42,220 nt of DNA from Pseudomonadota bacterium (GCA_025357635.1 JANXOV010000018.1:1-42220); one strand, 5' to 3'. Positions 34,038 through 42,136 are shown, counted from the stretch's first letter. The notes: a model not told the origin generated them from the sequence alone. A program made the numbers and translations.

Positions 34038-35129
34038 GTGACCGCGATGTTTCAAGTGCTGCTTCGGCTGCTGGCAGACCTGGTTGAGCTGACCGTTCTG
34101 CTGTTCCGTCAGCGCCGGGCGTCGGCGGCCGAGATTCTGGTGCTGCGGCGCCAACTGGCGCTCTACCAAGAGCGGGGAGTAAAGCCGCGACGAGTGGACC
34201 CAATCACCCGCGTCTCACTGGCAATCCTTTCGCGGTTCTTTAACTGGCGAGATGCGCTCGTGGTGGTGAGGCCCGAGACGATGATTCGCTGGCATCGGGC
34301 GGGGTGGAAGCTATTCTGGCGGCTCAAATCCAGACCCGGCCGGCCGCCGATCCCGCGCGAGGTTCAAACGCTCATCCTCCGGATGCACCTTGAGAACCCC
34401 TCGTGGGGCGAGGAACGAATCGCCAACGAGTTGTTCTTGAAGCTCGATATCCGGGTCTCGCCTCGAACGGTGAACAAATATCTTCCGAAAGGCCCTGCCG
34501 GCCGACCTCGAGGGGACCTGCGCTGGTCTACCTTTCTTCGGTTGCACGCCAAGGGACTCGTAGCGTGCGATTTCCTTGTCGCTGTTACGGCCACATTCCG
34601 GCTACTGTAGGTGTTCGTGGTCGTCGAGCACGAGAGCCGGCGCCTGATTCATTATAACGTCACCGCTCATCCGACGGCCTCATGGACTTTGCAGCAGCTC
34701 CGAGAGGCTATCGGTCCAGATGCGGGTTACGAGTATCTGCTCCACGATCGAGACAGCATTTTCGCCCAGCATCTGGACGACTCCGTCGCCAAACTCGGGG
34801 TCACGGTCCTCAAGTCCCCGCCCCGAAGTCCAAAGGCGAATGCCATTTGCGAGCGGCTGATCGGCTCGCTTCGCCGCGAATGCCTGGATTGGCTGATACC
34901 GCTGTCGGAATCGCATTTGCGCTCAATGTTGAGAGCGTGGGTACTCCATTACAATGGTGCACGCCCGCATATGTTCCTCGGTCCCGGGGTTCCGGATCCG
35001 CCGTGCGGCTCTGCTGTTTATCCAAAGGCCAAGTCGCGACACCGGCACAACGAAACCTATGTGGTCGGTGCCCGGTCTATTCTTGCCGGTTTGCATCTTG
35101 AATATTTCTTGATGCCAGTTGGAGTCTGA
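34038..35129 (+). pseudogene. IS transposase with an in-frame amber codon
   Basis: One reading frame of 363 sense-length codons, broken only by TAG at 34608-34610 (codon 191). The first part has a helix-turn-helix start and RPETMIRWHRAGWKLFWR. The catalytic DDE set is split by the stop: the first aspartate in ACDFLVAV comes before it, while HDRDSIF and the glutamate in CERLIGSLRRECLDW come after. The residues around the stop suggest a tyrosine codon (TAC/TAT) mutated to TAG, because RLL.VFVVVEHESRR reads through smoothly. Unless the amber is suppressed, the product is inactive. The start is GTG 34038 or ATG 34047. Confidence 0.85.
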
Positions 35130-35149
35130 TTAGATTTTTGCGGACTACA
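35127..35149. repeat. inner right-end repeat of the first IS
   Basis: It shares TGATT at its start and TTGCGGACTACA at its end with 35201-35223, 18 of 23 positions in all. It overlaps the transposase stop codon, a usual place for an IS end. Confidence 0.65.
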
Positions 35150-35200
35150 ATGGCTTTACTGGATAAGGCCGCTGGGAAGCGCGTGCGTTCGAAGCAAGCC

Positions 35201-35223
35201 TGATTGAACTATTGCGGACTACA
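35201..35223. repeat. outer right-end repeat of the first IS
   Basis: A second copy of the right end, 51 bases beyond the inner one in the same orientation. It suggests the tail of another, mostly lost, related element. Confidence 0.65.
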
Positions 35224-35285
35224 ACCGCTTGCGTGTGAATTCGGGGCTGATATAGCAATTTTCGGCAGGGCGATGAGGGGATGCG

Positions 35286-38200
35286 TTACGTTTCATCAGT
35301 CTCTGCTGCATCGTTTTGACGCTTTGCGTCGATTTTCTTGCGCAGCGCGTCGAGCGCCGCACGCCTCGCCGCTGGCGTGCCCCAGGGTGCAGGTGCGACC
35401 GGCGCGGCCGTTGGCACTGTCGCACGAATCGGTTGAATACCGGCCGGCGCGGTAGTGACTGGTGTGGGCCTGCTCCGTCCGCCATCCCTGCGAGTTGACT
35501 GGGCCCAAACCACCTTCGGCCGATCCTCTTCGGCCCGTACCCGTTGTTCCCATCGCCGCCCGGCCACGGGCGTGGCCAAGGCCGGACGACCGGCGGCTTC
35601 CCAAAGTGAGCGGCTCATGCGCCATTGACTCGGGTGAGCACACTCGTGCACCAAGGATAGATTCAGCGCTTCGAGTACTGGAACCCAGCTTTCAGCGTCA
35701 CCAGATCGACGGCGTACCGACAAGGCGGGATTGATCTGATATCGCCCATGGCCAATTCGCTTGAACAGGCGTCGATTGTAGGCATAGTCCCGATCAATCT
35801 CGTTGCGCGACAGGACGTTTGACAGATGCGAGCGTTTCCTGCGCTCGGCACGTACCACATTGTCTGGAAGGTGCTCCCACCAGTCAATCAGTTGAGCAGT
35901 GTCTAGAGCGGCGGGGCCTGCGTAGCCGGACCGCGTGAACAGTTTCCGGAATCCAACCCACAACGATTGCAACAGGAAATACTCCGCGCGATTGCGCTCG
36001 ATGCGTACCAGTCGTCCACCCTCGGCAAAATCAAGTAATGATGGCGCGATCAATTCGTACATGGCGCCAAAGGTGCTGCGTGCGTACGCACGGTCACGAA
36101 AGGCCACGCGCATGCTCCAGTGCAAGGCATTGCAGCCCAGGTGGTCCACCGCGTCCGGATTTGCCCCGCGAGCCATCAGCGCTTCCACCAATGCCAAATT
36201 GCCGGCCATGGCTGCTGCCATCAGCGGGGTCTGGTTCATTACCGTGCGGTGGTCCACCCCGAACCGGTCGCATTGTTGCAGGACGCCCTTGAACACCCGG
36301 GAGCGATAATCGTTCAAGTGCTTGCCGATGATGGCCGAGCGCTGCTTCTCGAACCCTTCCGCGCGGGCGTATCCGTCCTCCTGCGCCAGCCAATGGGCCA
36401 GCACGGGTTCATCAAAGTAGGCGGCATACTCGAACAGTTGCTGCCTGATTTTCCCGCCCGGTACCTGCTTGTCGAACACCTGGCCGAGGCTCGCCCGCAG
36501 CCACGGATCATTGAACACCGTCCAGGGTACCGTTTGCTCGCGTAATACCCGGGCGCGCACGGCATCCGCTTGCTCCTGCTTCCCCTGCAATTCAAGGCGG
36601 CGAGCCTCCATCTGCCATTCCTCCGACGTGGCGGCTCGTGTCTCGACCTTCACATCCGTCCTTGCCGCCTGCAGCTTCAGAAGTCGCAACAATGGATGTT
36701 CGACGTCTGCCTCCACCCAATAGACGTTGCGGACGGCGCGGGTGAGGGCCACGTACAGGGCATTGACGTAGAATTTGTAGATCTCAAGCGACTTGTCGGA
36801 CTTGTCCACAGCGCGACGGTAGGCGATTTCTTCGCCTTGCAGATTTTCGTCCACTACTCCGGACGCCACCTCCGCATACTCGGGTCGTCGCCCGGAAATC
36901 AATCGGTACAGTATGACGGTCTCGTATTCGAGTCCCTTGGATTCCTGTATCGAGAACACCAATGGGGTCTGAAAGTGCCGACGCGCCTCGGCTTTATCCT
37001 CATCGTGCAGCACGATGACCGCGACGCTTGCGGACCTGCGGGTTTGCTCATCCAATGTGCGCGTCGCATCACCCTTGTCGGCCAGCAGTGTGATACTGCC
37101 CTCGACCTCGCCCACTGCCTGCACCAGGTGGTTGCTTTCTCGGTCGATCGAGCCGAAGCGCGCCTGCTTGATGCGCAGGAGCCGATTGGCGACGGCGGTG
37201 ACCGACGCGCCATTACGGAAGTTGTTGCGCAACACGTGCAGGTTCTGCGTTACAGCCTGCCGCTGATCCTGCCAGAACAGACTCTTGATGCGACCCCAGG
37301 AGAAGAAGTTCGGATGCACGATCTGATTGGAGTCACCACAAAGCAAAAACTGATCCGAGTGCCGCAACATCCTCAGCGGTACGGTCAACTGCGCCGGTGT
37401 CAGATCTTGAATTTCGTCGATCACGATGAAGTCGAAGCGTGGCGAGGCGATCGTTCTCCACTCATGGGCAATGAGACATGGGTCAAACCAGCCCTCATCG
37501 CGAAGCCAACGCCGGTAGCGCTCGAACAGGTCGTAGACTCGTTGCCGTTCACTATGAGTGAAGATGGATTGGCGCACGCCGAGGGCGACGTATTGATCGC
37601 ACCCGAGTACTCCGTCGGGCTGGGCGGCGATGACGCCACGGAACTCTTCGAAGACTTGATGGGCCTGCAGGCCTTTGAAGACTTGTCGCTGGCGCTCGAA
37701 CCAGGCGGCAAATTCGCGCCAGCCTGCCTCGCGTCCGGCCGGGATACGGATGCATTCCAGCAATTCCCGATAGGATAGAAAAGATGCATCCTGCGCCTCA
37801 TGTTCAAAGCCGTGTGCGCAATACAGTTCGCGCGCGCTGCGCGCAAGCCAGGCGGACAGCGTGACGTACAGTACGTCCCCCTCGACGCACTTGAGCTTCT
37901 CCAGCGTCAGCGCCGTCTTTCCGCTTCCCGCTCCGCCTACTACGATCAGCGGTGCGGCTGTGCGATAAATCGCATCCTGGGTATCATCCAGCGACAACGG
38001 TTTGTCGAGGTAGAGCAGTTGGCTGCGGTGCGCATCCAAGTACCTCAGGGGGTGCGCGTCGATGTCCGAGCAAGCGACCGGGGCGGAGGCCGGGAGCAGA
38101 CGGCTCTCGTCCACAGACTGGCCGCGCAAGAAGCGGGAACGTTCGTAAGCATGGTTGACGACCACCTCCAGCATCACGACGCAGGTTTCTCCCTGATGCC

Positions 38201-38387
38201 TCAGAAGCGAGAACAGCAACCGGTCGGAGTCATTGAGTTTCGCGCGATAGAGCTTCGCGTGATGGGAGCCGGTCAGTTTGCGTGCGTCAGCGGCGCGAAA
38301 GTCGCCGGCTGACAATGCTGCCCGGACGCGCGCGTAGGCAGCGCCGTGATTTGAGACGTCGAGACCAGCGTACTGCAGAATGCGCAT
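35286..38387 (-). CDS. UvrD-like superfamily 1 helicase with RelE-like N-terminus and ankyrin repeats
   Basis: A 1033-residue protein. Residues 1-90 contain KLYRAKLNDSDRLLFSLLR and VVNHAYERSRFL, which fit a RelE/ParE-like fold. Helicase motifs follow: Walker A GGAGSGKT (151-158), DEIQD (324-328), GDSNQ (351-355), NNFR (about 388), QESKGLEYE (481-489) and YVALTRA (545-551). Ankyrin-type repeats lie at about 715-765 (TPLMAAAMAGNLALVEALM). The last 70 residues are Pro/Ala/Arg-rich. The frame is open to 38477, but the ATG at 38387 gives the N-terminal domain start. Its neighbours are mobile and toxin-antitoxin genes. It may be a DNA-repair or defence enzyme; no partner gene is seen. Confidence 0.88.
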   Translation of the reverse strand: MRILQYAGLDVSNHGAAYARVRAALSAGDFRAADARKLTGSHHAKLYRAKLNDSDRLLFSLLRHQGETCVVMLEVVVNHAYERSRFLRGQSVDESRLLPASAPVACSDIDAHPLRYLDAHRSQLLYLDKPLSLDDTQDAIYRTAAPLIVVGGAGSGKTALTLEKLKCVEGDVLYVTLSAWLARSARELYCAHGFEHEAQDASFLSYRELLECIRIPAGREAGWREFAAWFERQRQVFKGLQAHQVFEEFRGVIAAQPDGVLGCDQYVALGVRQSIFTHSERQRVYDLFERYRRWLRDEGWFDPCLIAHEWRTIASPRFDFIVIDEIQDLTPAQLTVPLRMLRHSDQFLLCGDSNQIVHPNFFSWGRIKSLFWQDQRQAVTQNLHVLRNNFRNGASVTAVANRLLRIKQARFGSIDRESNHLVQAVGEVEGSITLLADKGDATRTLDEQTRRSASVAVIVLHDEDKAEARRHFQTPLVFSIQESKGLEYETVILYRLISGRRPEYAEVASGVVDENLQGEEIAYRRAVDKSDKSLEIYKFYVNALYVALTRAVRNVYWVEADVEHPLLRLLKLQAARTDVKVETRAATSEEWQMEARRLELQGKQEQADAVRARVLREQTVPWTVFNDPWLRASLGQVFDKQVPGGKIRQQLFEYAAYFDEPVLAHWLAQEDGYARAEGFEKQRSAIIGKHLNDYRSRVFKGVLQQCDRFGVDHRTVMNQTPLMAAAMAGNLALVEALMARGANPDAVDHLGCNALHWSMRVAFRDRAYARSTFGAMYELIAPSLLDFAEGGRLVRIERNRAEYFLLQSLWVGFRKLFTRSGYAGPAALDTAQLIDWWEHLPDNVVRAERRKRSHLSNVLSRNEIDRDYAYNRRLFKRIGHGRYQINPALSVRRRSGDAESWVPVLEALNLSLVHECAHPSQWRMSRSLWEAAGRPALATPVAGRRWEQRVRAEEDRPKVVWAQSTRRDGGRSRPTPVTTAPAGIQPIRATVPTAAPVAPAPWGTPAARRAALDALRKKIDAKRQNDAAETDET

Positions 38388-38606
38388 CGTTCCATTGTCG
38401 CGGCAGATGCAATCCACTGCAATTTGATTTGCGTAAGTTCTGTTGGGCCGTGCGAATCGACGCCAACGGCGGCGCACTGTATCGGTACTGGCGGTATTGG
38501 CCAGCCGTTAGTGGGGAAAATTCAATTGTTTAGCATCGCAACCTTATCTATCAGCGCTGCAGCCTGGAGGATGGATCGCAAGTATTGGATACTCGCCGCA
38601 TGTAGA

Positions 38607-38635
38607 TTGACAGAATCGCATTACCGCGGTAATCT
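38607..38635 (+). promoter_or_regulatory. near-consensus sigma-70 promoter of the AbrB/PIN pair
   Basis: TTGACA (38607-38612), 17 bases, then TAATCT (38630-38635). The ATG of the antitoxin starts 6 bases after the -10, where transcription is expected to begin, so the message should have no leader. There is no ribosome site before the ATG. Confidence 0.75.
38620..38633. promoter_or_regulatory. 14-bp perfect palindrome in the promoter (candidate operator)
   Basis: ATTACCGCGGTAAT is its own reverse complement. It occupies the end of the spacer and overlaps the -10 hexamer, the expected position for an autorepressor site. The natural ligand is the AbrB-type antitoxin encoded 9 bases downstream. 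Confidence 0.7.
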
Positions 38636-38641
38636 TCCGTT

Positions 38642-38905
38642 ATGGCAATTGCTCAATCCAAGCTCACAGCACAAGGTCAAATCTCCGTGCCGTCGAAGAT
38701 TCGGAAACGTCTGGGTATCGGTCCGGGATCTGTTCTCGAATGGGACGAGCAGGGCGATCAAATCATCGTCCGTCGGGCGGGCAGATACGGCTGGGACGAT
38801 GTACGGAAAGTCTTGTTTCCAAAAGACCCGCCCGGTGCGCATACGCTGGATGAATTGAAAGACGGCAAGAAAACGTACATACGGCGTAAATTTGCGCACG
38901 GTTGA
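38642..38905 (+). CDS. AbrB-family antitoxin
   Basis: An 87-residue protein with the swapped-hairpin AbrB/SpoVT DNA-binding domain at its N-terminus: SKLTAQGQISVPSKIRKRLGI followed by GSVLEWDEQGDQIIV. The C-terminal half (DELKDGKKTYIRRK) is the likely toxin-binding tail. The ATG at 38642 is the only start compatible with the domain and has no ribosome site; the promoter position implies leaderless translation. Its stop overlaps the toxin start by 14 bases. Confidence 0.92.
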   Translation: MAIAQSKLTAQGQISVPSKIRKRLGIGPGSVLEWDEQGDQIIVRRAGRYGWDDVRKVLFPKDPPGAHTLDELKDGKKTYIRRKFAHG

Positions 38906-39278
38906 TACCAATGTGCTGGTGAGACTGGTCACTGGTGATGTTCCGAGGCAGGCCGATGCCGCAGAGAAATTCGTTTCTAGCGGAGCCTGGGTTTCACACC
39001 TGGTATTGGCCGAAACGATATGGGTACTCGCGACGGTTTACGATCGCGATCCCCCGACCTTGGCGCATACAGTGGATTTTCTTCTTAAGCATCGTGACCT
39101 GACGATCCAGGAAGCAGAAGTTGTTGTTGCGGCTCTGGTCCACTTTCGCAACAGGCCTTCGTTGGGATTTTCCGATTGTTTGATGCTCGAGATCGCGCGC
39201 AAAGCAGGGCATGTGCCGATGGGTACGTTTGATCGCACACTCGCGAGGCTCGACGGAGCCGAGCTCATCTCTGCATAA
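38892..39278 (+). CDS. PIN-domain toxin (VapC-like ribonuclease)
   Basis: A 128-residue PIN-domain protein. VDTNVLVRLVTGD gives the first acidic residue, AETIWVL the second, and GFSDCLMLEIARKAG plus TFDRTL the remaining acidic residues of the metal-dependent nuclease site. It starts with TTG at 38892, overlapping the antitoxin gene; no ATG or GTG is available in this frame. Such toxins cut tRNA or rRNA when the antitoxin is lost. The pair is an AbrB-PIN type II system and is complete. Confidence 0.9.
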   Translation: MRTVDTNVLVRLVTGDVPRQADAAEKFVSSGAWVSHLVLAETIWVLATVYDRDPPTLAHTVDFLLKHRDLTIQEAEVVVAALVHFRNRPSLGFSDCLMLEIARKAGHVPMGTFDRTLARLDGAELISA

Positions 39279-39328
39279 AGGCTCCACACGTGTGTGTGGC
39301 AAACTAAGTGCCTGTCCTGGAAATACGT

Positions 39329-39342
39329 GTGGGAGGCGAATT
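39329..39342. repeat. terminal inverted repeat of the second IS, left
   Basis: GTGGGAGGCGAATT. It pairs with 40517-40530 and is repeated at 41297-41310. Confidence 0.75.
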
Positions 39343-39347
39343 CCCAG

Positions 39348-40442
39348 TTAAGCGGCGATAGGAATCTTGAAAAGCCCATTGCAATGGCATTCCCAGCCAT
39401 AGGCAGCCAGGTTTGCGGTCGATGATGAAGGATTCCCGGCACGATGTTCTGGCGTATGTCCGTCGAGGGAGCGGTGCACACGAACTCCATTGTGGTAGCG
39501 CTGGAATGCGTCGAGCTTTCGGTGAAGGTCGATCGAATTCCAGAAGAAGGTATGGTCCAGGTATTCGCGCCGGATGGTTCCGATCAGTCTTTCCACGAAA
39601 GGGTGCGACATCGGGGCGTAGGGCACCGATTTGATTTCCTCGATCTCCAGGATTCGTAGGTTCGCCAGCCATCGATGAAAGCGGAACAGGGGGTCGTGAT
39701 CCGTGCTGATGCGAGCGGGCAGCGCTTGTCCGGCAATGGCCCGATTGAACATGCGGCACAGCGCCGGGCCGTCGATGTACTGGCCGCCGATACCAAAGCC
39801 TATGATGCGTCGGGTGAACACATCCATGACTACCAAGACCCAATGGCTGCGCAGCAATATCGACTCGCAACGAAATAGATCCACGCTCCAGAGGCTATCC
39901 TTGGCCTGTGCGATGAAGGTGAGCCAGGAGGGACCTGGGGCGTGCGGATGGTTAGGGCCGTAGTATCTTGCGAGTACTCTTCGGACGACATCCTTGTCGA
40001 TCGGCAGGCCGAATGCATGTGATATTTGTTGGGCAATGCGTTGATTGCCGAATCTGGGGTTCCGGAGCTTTATCTGGAGGATGACGGCGGCGATTTCCTC
40101 GTTGGGGCCCTTCGGTCCCGGCTTGCGCCGGGTTGCCGCGGACGAGAACAGGCGCCGATATTTTCGTTCGACCAGCGCCTTGTGGAATCGTAACAGCGTT
40201 GCCGGCTTTAAGATCGCCGCAAGCTTTTCGACTCGTCGGGGACTCACGAACATTGTCGTCAAGCCGAACACGAATCGATCCACTGTGGTCAAGGGCGGGG
40301 CGCGTCGAGGGGGCCGGCCGCAGATAATCAATTGGTGTTTGAGCAACAGAGATTCCGCTATGACGGAGCGGACGCCGCCTGGCTGCGTCAGCTTGACCAG
40401 GGTGACCATCATATGCACCGCGAGGAGAAGCACGTCACGCAT
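39348..40442 (-). CDS. IS transposase, integrase core (DDE)
   Basis: A 364-residue transposase that appears intact. The N-terminal third has a helix-turn-helix-like region (RFGNQRIAQQISHAFGLPID). The DDE catalytic set is D in WSVDLFRC, D in STDHDPLF and E in HPFVERLIGTIRRE. The C-terminus (NGLFKIPIAA) ends 6 bases inside the terminal repeat. It differs in family from the first IS transposase, but both use an rve-type core. The gene reads away from the nucleotidyltransferase gene on its right. Confidence 0.9.
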   Translation of the reverse strand: MRDVLLLAVHMMVTLVKLTQPGGVRSVIAESLLLKHQLIICGRPPRRAPPLTTVDRFVFGLTTMFVSPRRVEKLAAILKPATLLRFHKALVERKYRRLFSSAATRRKPGPKGPNEEIAAVILQIKLRNPRFGNQRIAQQISHAFGLPIDKDVVRRVLARYYGPNHPHAPGPSWLTFIAQAKDSLWSVDLFRCESILLRSHWVLVVMDVFTRRIIGFGIGGQYIDGPALCRMFNRAIAGQALPARISTDHDPLFRFHRWLANLRILEIEEIKSVPYAPMSHPFVERLIGTIRREYLDHTFFWNSIDLHRKLDAFQRYHNGVRVHRSLDGHTPEHRAGNPSSSTANLAAYGWECHCNGLFKIPIAA

Positions 40443-40516
40443 CGTTGAGTCAGGCTACCAAGGATACTTGGCAGCACAAGACTGCCCGCCTACGGTGCCT
40501 CACGCTATGATTATTG

Positions 40517-40530
40517 AATTCGCACCCCAC
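40517..40530. repeat. terminal inverted repeat of the second IS, right
   Basis: AATTCGCACCCCAC. Its complement matches 12 of 14 positions of the left end. Confidence 0.7.
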
Positions 40531-40591
40531 AGGCGGCGGCGTGATGTTTCTAGATTTCGAACATTACGAGCCTCTATCGTGGAGCGGCGAG

Positions 40592-41065
40592 TTATCGAGT
40601 CAGGTCGTCATCCCGCGATCGAGTCTTGCCCGTCAGGCGCTCCACGTCGGCGAGATCCTGGGTGCGACCGGTCGCGCGTTTGTTGGCAATCAGATCGGCG
40701 CGCGAGATCACCGCGACGTCGATGCCCTCGAGGCGCGCCACTACTTTTCGTAGGTAGGCGTCTTCGAAATTGACGCCATCGATGGAGGTGAGAATATCGA
40801 TACGCCGAGGGCCCGCGCCGATCTGGAACACCGCACCCCGCGTGCTGAAATCGGCTGGGGAGAGCCCTTGCGTGGGCGCGCCGAAGCGTTGTAACGCATG
40901 GATCAGTCGAACGGCATTGTCCGCGTTCGCGCGCACGAAGAAATCGATGTCCTTGGTCGCTCGCGGATGACCGTGAACGGCCAGTGCATGCGCTCCCACG
41001 AGCAGGTATTCAACCTTCTCGTCGGAAAAACACGACAACATCTCTTTGTAGTCGTCGTTCAACAT
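40592..41065 (-). CDS. nucleotidyltransferase-fold protein with small upstream partner
   Basis: A 157-residue protein. YLLVGAHALAVHGHPRATKD followed by IDFF is the GS/GxA and DxD motif region of minimal nucleotidyltransferases, with RRIDILTSIDGV as the third carboxylate strand. The tail SRADLIANKRATGRTQDLADV is typical of the family. A longer frame to 41521 is open, but its N-terminal part is out-of-frame IS sequence; the ATG at 41065 is preferred. The partner gene overlaps its start by 56 bases. Like the pair at 30287-31083 it may be toxin-antitoxin-like, with unknown target. Confidence 0.85.
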   Translation of the reverse strand: MLNDDYKEMLSCFSDEKVEYLLVGAHALAVHGHPRATKDIDFFVRANADNAVRLIHALQRFGAPTQGLSPADFSTRGAVFQIGAGPRRIDILTSIDGVNFEDAYLRKVVARLEGIDVAVISRADLIANKRATGRTQDLADVERLTGKTRSRDDDLTR

Positions 41066-41210
41066 CGTCTGGATTGATCCATGACCACGCTTCCTTCGTG
41101 AGTTCCCATACCTGCGAGAGTCGCTCTTCCGGCGTGTCCTGCATAAAGCCGCCGTCATCGGCCTCTGCAGCCGAACGGAGCAAGCGGACGTAAGTTCGAT
41201 CCATGGACAT
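41010..41210 (-). CDS. small partner protein of the second nucleotidyltransferase
   Basis: A 66-residue protein with TPEERLSQVWELTKEAWSW followed by DDVERRLQRDVVVFFRREG. The TPEER...ERRL spacing matches the 84-residue protein at 30287-30541. It lies upstream of its nucleotidyltransferase, whereas the other pair has it downstream. The start is one of two nearby ATGs (41210 or 41204). No clear ribosome site is seen. Function is presumed antitoxin-like or regulatory from the pairing only. Confidence 0.75.
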   Translation of the reverse strand: MSMDRTYVRLLRSAAEADDGGFMQDTPEERLSQVWELTKEAWSWINPDDVERRLQRDVVVFFRREG

Positions 41211-41296
41211 GCCGGAAACCCGCGAGGGCTAAACCGATGAGCATTATAGCATTGGCCAGAAGGCCCCGACGCGCACCGCATTTCGGACCGTTTAGC

Positions 41297-41523
41297 GTGG
41301 GAGGCGAATTGCCAGTTAAGCGGCGACCGGAATCTGGAAAAGCCCATTGCAGTGGCTTTCCCAGCCATAGGCAGCCAGGTTTGCGGTCGATAATGAAGGA
41401 TTCCCGGCACGGCTTTCTGGTGTATGACCGGCGAGGGAGCAGTGCACGCGAATTCCATTGTAGTAGCGTCGGAATGCGTCGAGTTTTCGGTGAAGGTTGA
41501 GCGAATTCCAGAAAAAGGCATGG
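41297..41523. mobile_element. partial copy of the second IS (227 bp end fragment)
   Basis: It starts with the terminal repeat GTGGGAGGCGAATT and stays very similar to 39329-39555, including the transposase C-terminus, then stops abruptly at about 41523. The opposite end is missing. Confidence 0.85.
41316..41521 (-). pseudogene. transposase C-terminal fragment
   Basis: About 68 residues homologous to the C-terminus of the intact transposase, from FFWNSLNLHRKLDAF to NGLFQIPVAA. All three catalytic acidic residues are absent, so it is not functional. The upstream part of this frame (41522-41609) is unrelated sequence. Confidence 0.85.
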
Positions 41524-41578
41524 CGTTCTGTTCGAAGACTCGGTTGGCGCGCGGCAGGCGGCATAGAAGGATGATCTG

Positions 41579-41728
41579 ATGTCCCGGAATCCGCGAAGCG
41601 TTCTCGCATTAGTAACGGCCAGTATGGCGAGCTGGCTGGAGCGGCAATCGGCTGTGCGGATCGAATACCTAAAGGCCGAAAATCGCGCGTTACGTGCGCG
41701 GCTCGGCAAGCGCCGTATCCTGCCGTGA
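41579..41728 (+). pseudogene. transposase N-terminal fragment (integrase-type)
   Basis: A 49-codon frame. SMASWLERQSAVRIEYLKAE followed by NRALRARLGKRR is the typical N-terminus of an integrase-core transposase. It ends at a stop soon after RRILP. It is paralogous to the open frame that starts at 42137 (WLERQAAIRI). There is no catalytic domain downstream, only homoserine-dehydrogenase-like sequence, so it is a broken copy. Confidence 0.7.
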
Positions 41729-41730
41729 GA

Positions 41731-42084
41731 GCGGCGCAGGCGTCAGGCTACGCAGAAGCCGATCCAAGTCAGGATTTGTCGGGCTTGGATTCGGCGCACA
41801 AATTGACCTTACTCACCGCCGTAGCTACCGGCGCCCCAGCCAGTGTCATTCCGTACAAAGGTCTGCAACCAGGTGTTGATGTCGATGTAGGAACTCGTTT
41901 GGTGGCATGGGCGCGGATTCACAAGGGCGCGCCGGATGCTGGCGTTGAGTTGGAACGCTTGTCGAGGGATTCTTTTCTCGCAGGCGCCGCGGGCGTCGAA
42001 AATCGGCTGGAAGTCGAACTGGAGTCCGGGGATACGCTGCGGCGGCGTGGACTGGGTGCGGGGCGATGGCCGACATCCGCGTGC
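41731..42084 (+). pseudogene. fragment of a homoserine dehydrogenase (C-terminal catalytic part)
   Basis: A reading frame without stop that translates to SGYAEADPSQDLSGLDSAHK, then AGVELERLSRDSFLAGAAG and RRGLGAGRWPTSA. The GYAEADP...DLSG.D..HK block and the late GLGAGRWPT are features of homoserine dehydrogenase and of aspartokinase-homoserine dehydrogenase fusions. The NAD-binding N-terminal part is absent, and similarity ends near 42084, next to sequence leading into the transposase start at 42137. It begins right after a transposase fragment. It looks like a captured or interrupted gene piece, not an active enzyme. Identification is by motif only. Confidence 0.6.
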
Positions 42085-42136
42085 TGTCCGAATACTCAGA
42101 TTGCCAATTCCGACGTCTGGGGACTAGGATCATTCG

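Larger units (their letters stand above)
33973..35223. mobile_element. insertion sequence with integrase-core transposase (first IS)
   Basis: About 1.25 kb. Imperfect terminal inverted repeats share the core TCCGCAATA: the left end (33973-33992) reads inward TGTGATCCGCAATAATTTGA, and the right end (35201-35223) has the complement of TGTAGTCCGCAATAGTTCAA. The transposase frame lies between them and is interrupted by one amber codon. A second right-end-like repeat occurs at 35127-35149, so the native end may be there (1177 bp). No target-site duplication is visible. The element separates a truncated nucleotidyltransferase from the helicase gene. Confidence 0.8.
39329..40530. mobile_element. insertion sequence with DDE integrase-type transposase (second IS)
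   Basis: About 1.2 kb. Terminal repeats GTGGGAGGCGAATT (39329-39342) and the complement of GTGGGGTGCGAATT (40517-40530) match at 12 of 14 positions. The transposase fills the element on the minus strand. The same terminal sequence begins the partial copy at 41297. No target-site duplication is visible. Confidence 0.82.

Noticed and set aside
38388-38477. 30-codon N-terminal extension of the helicase
   Set aside because: Arg-rich and unlike the domain start at MRILQYAGL; it lies in the intergenic promoter region.
39284-39299. CCACAC/GTGTGG stem after the PIN gene
   Set aside because: Six pairs and no T-run; too weak to call a terminator.
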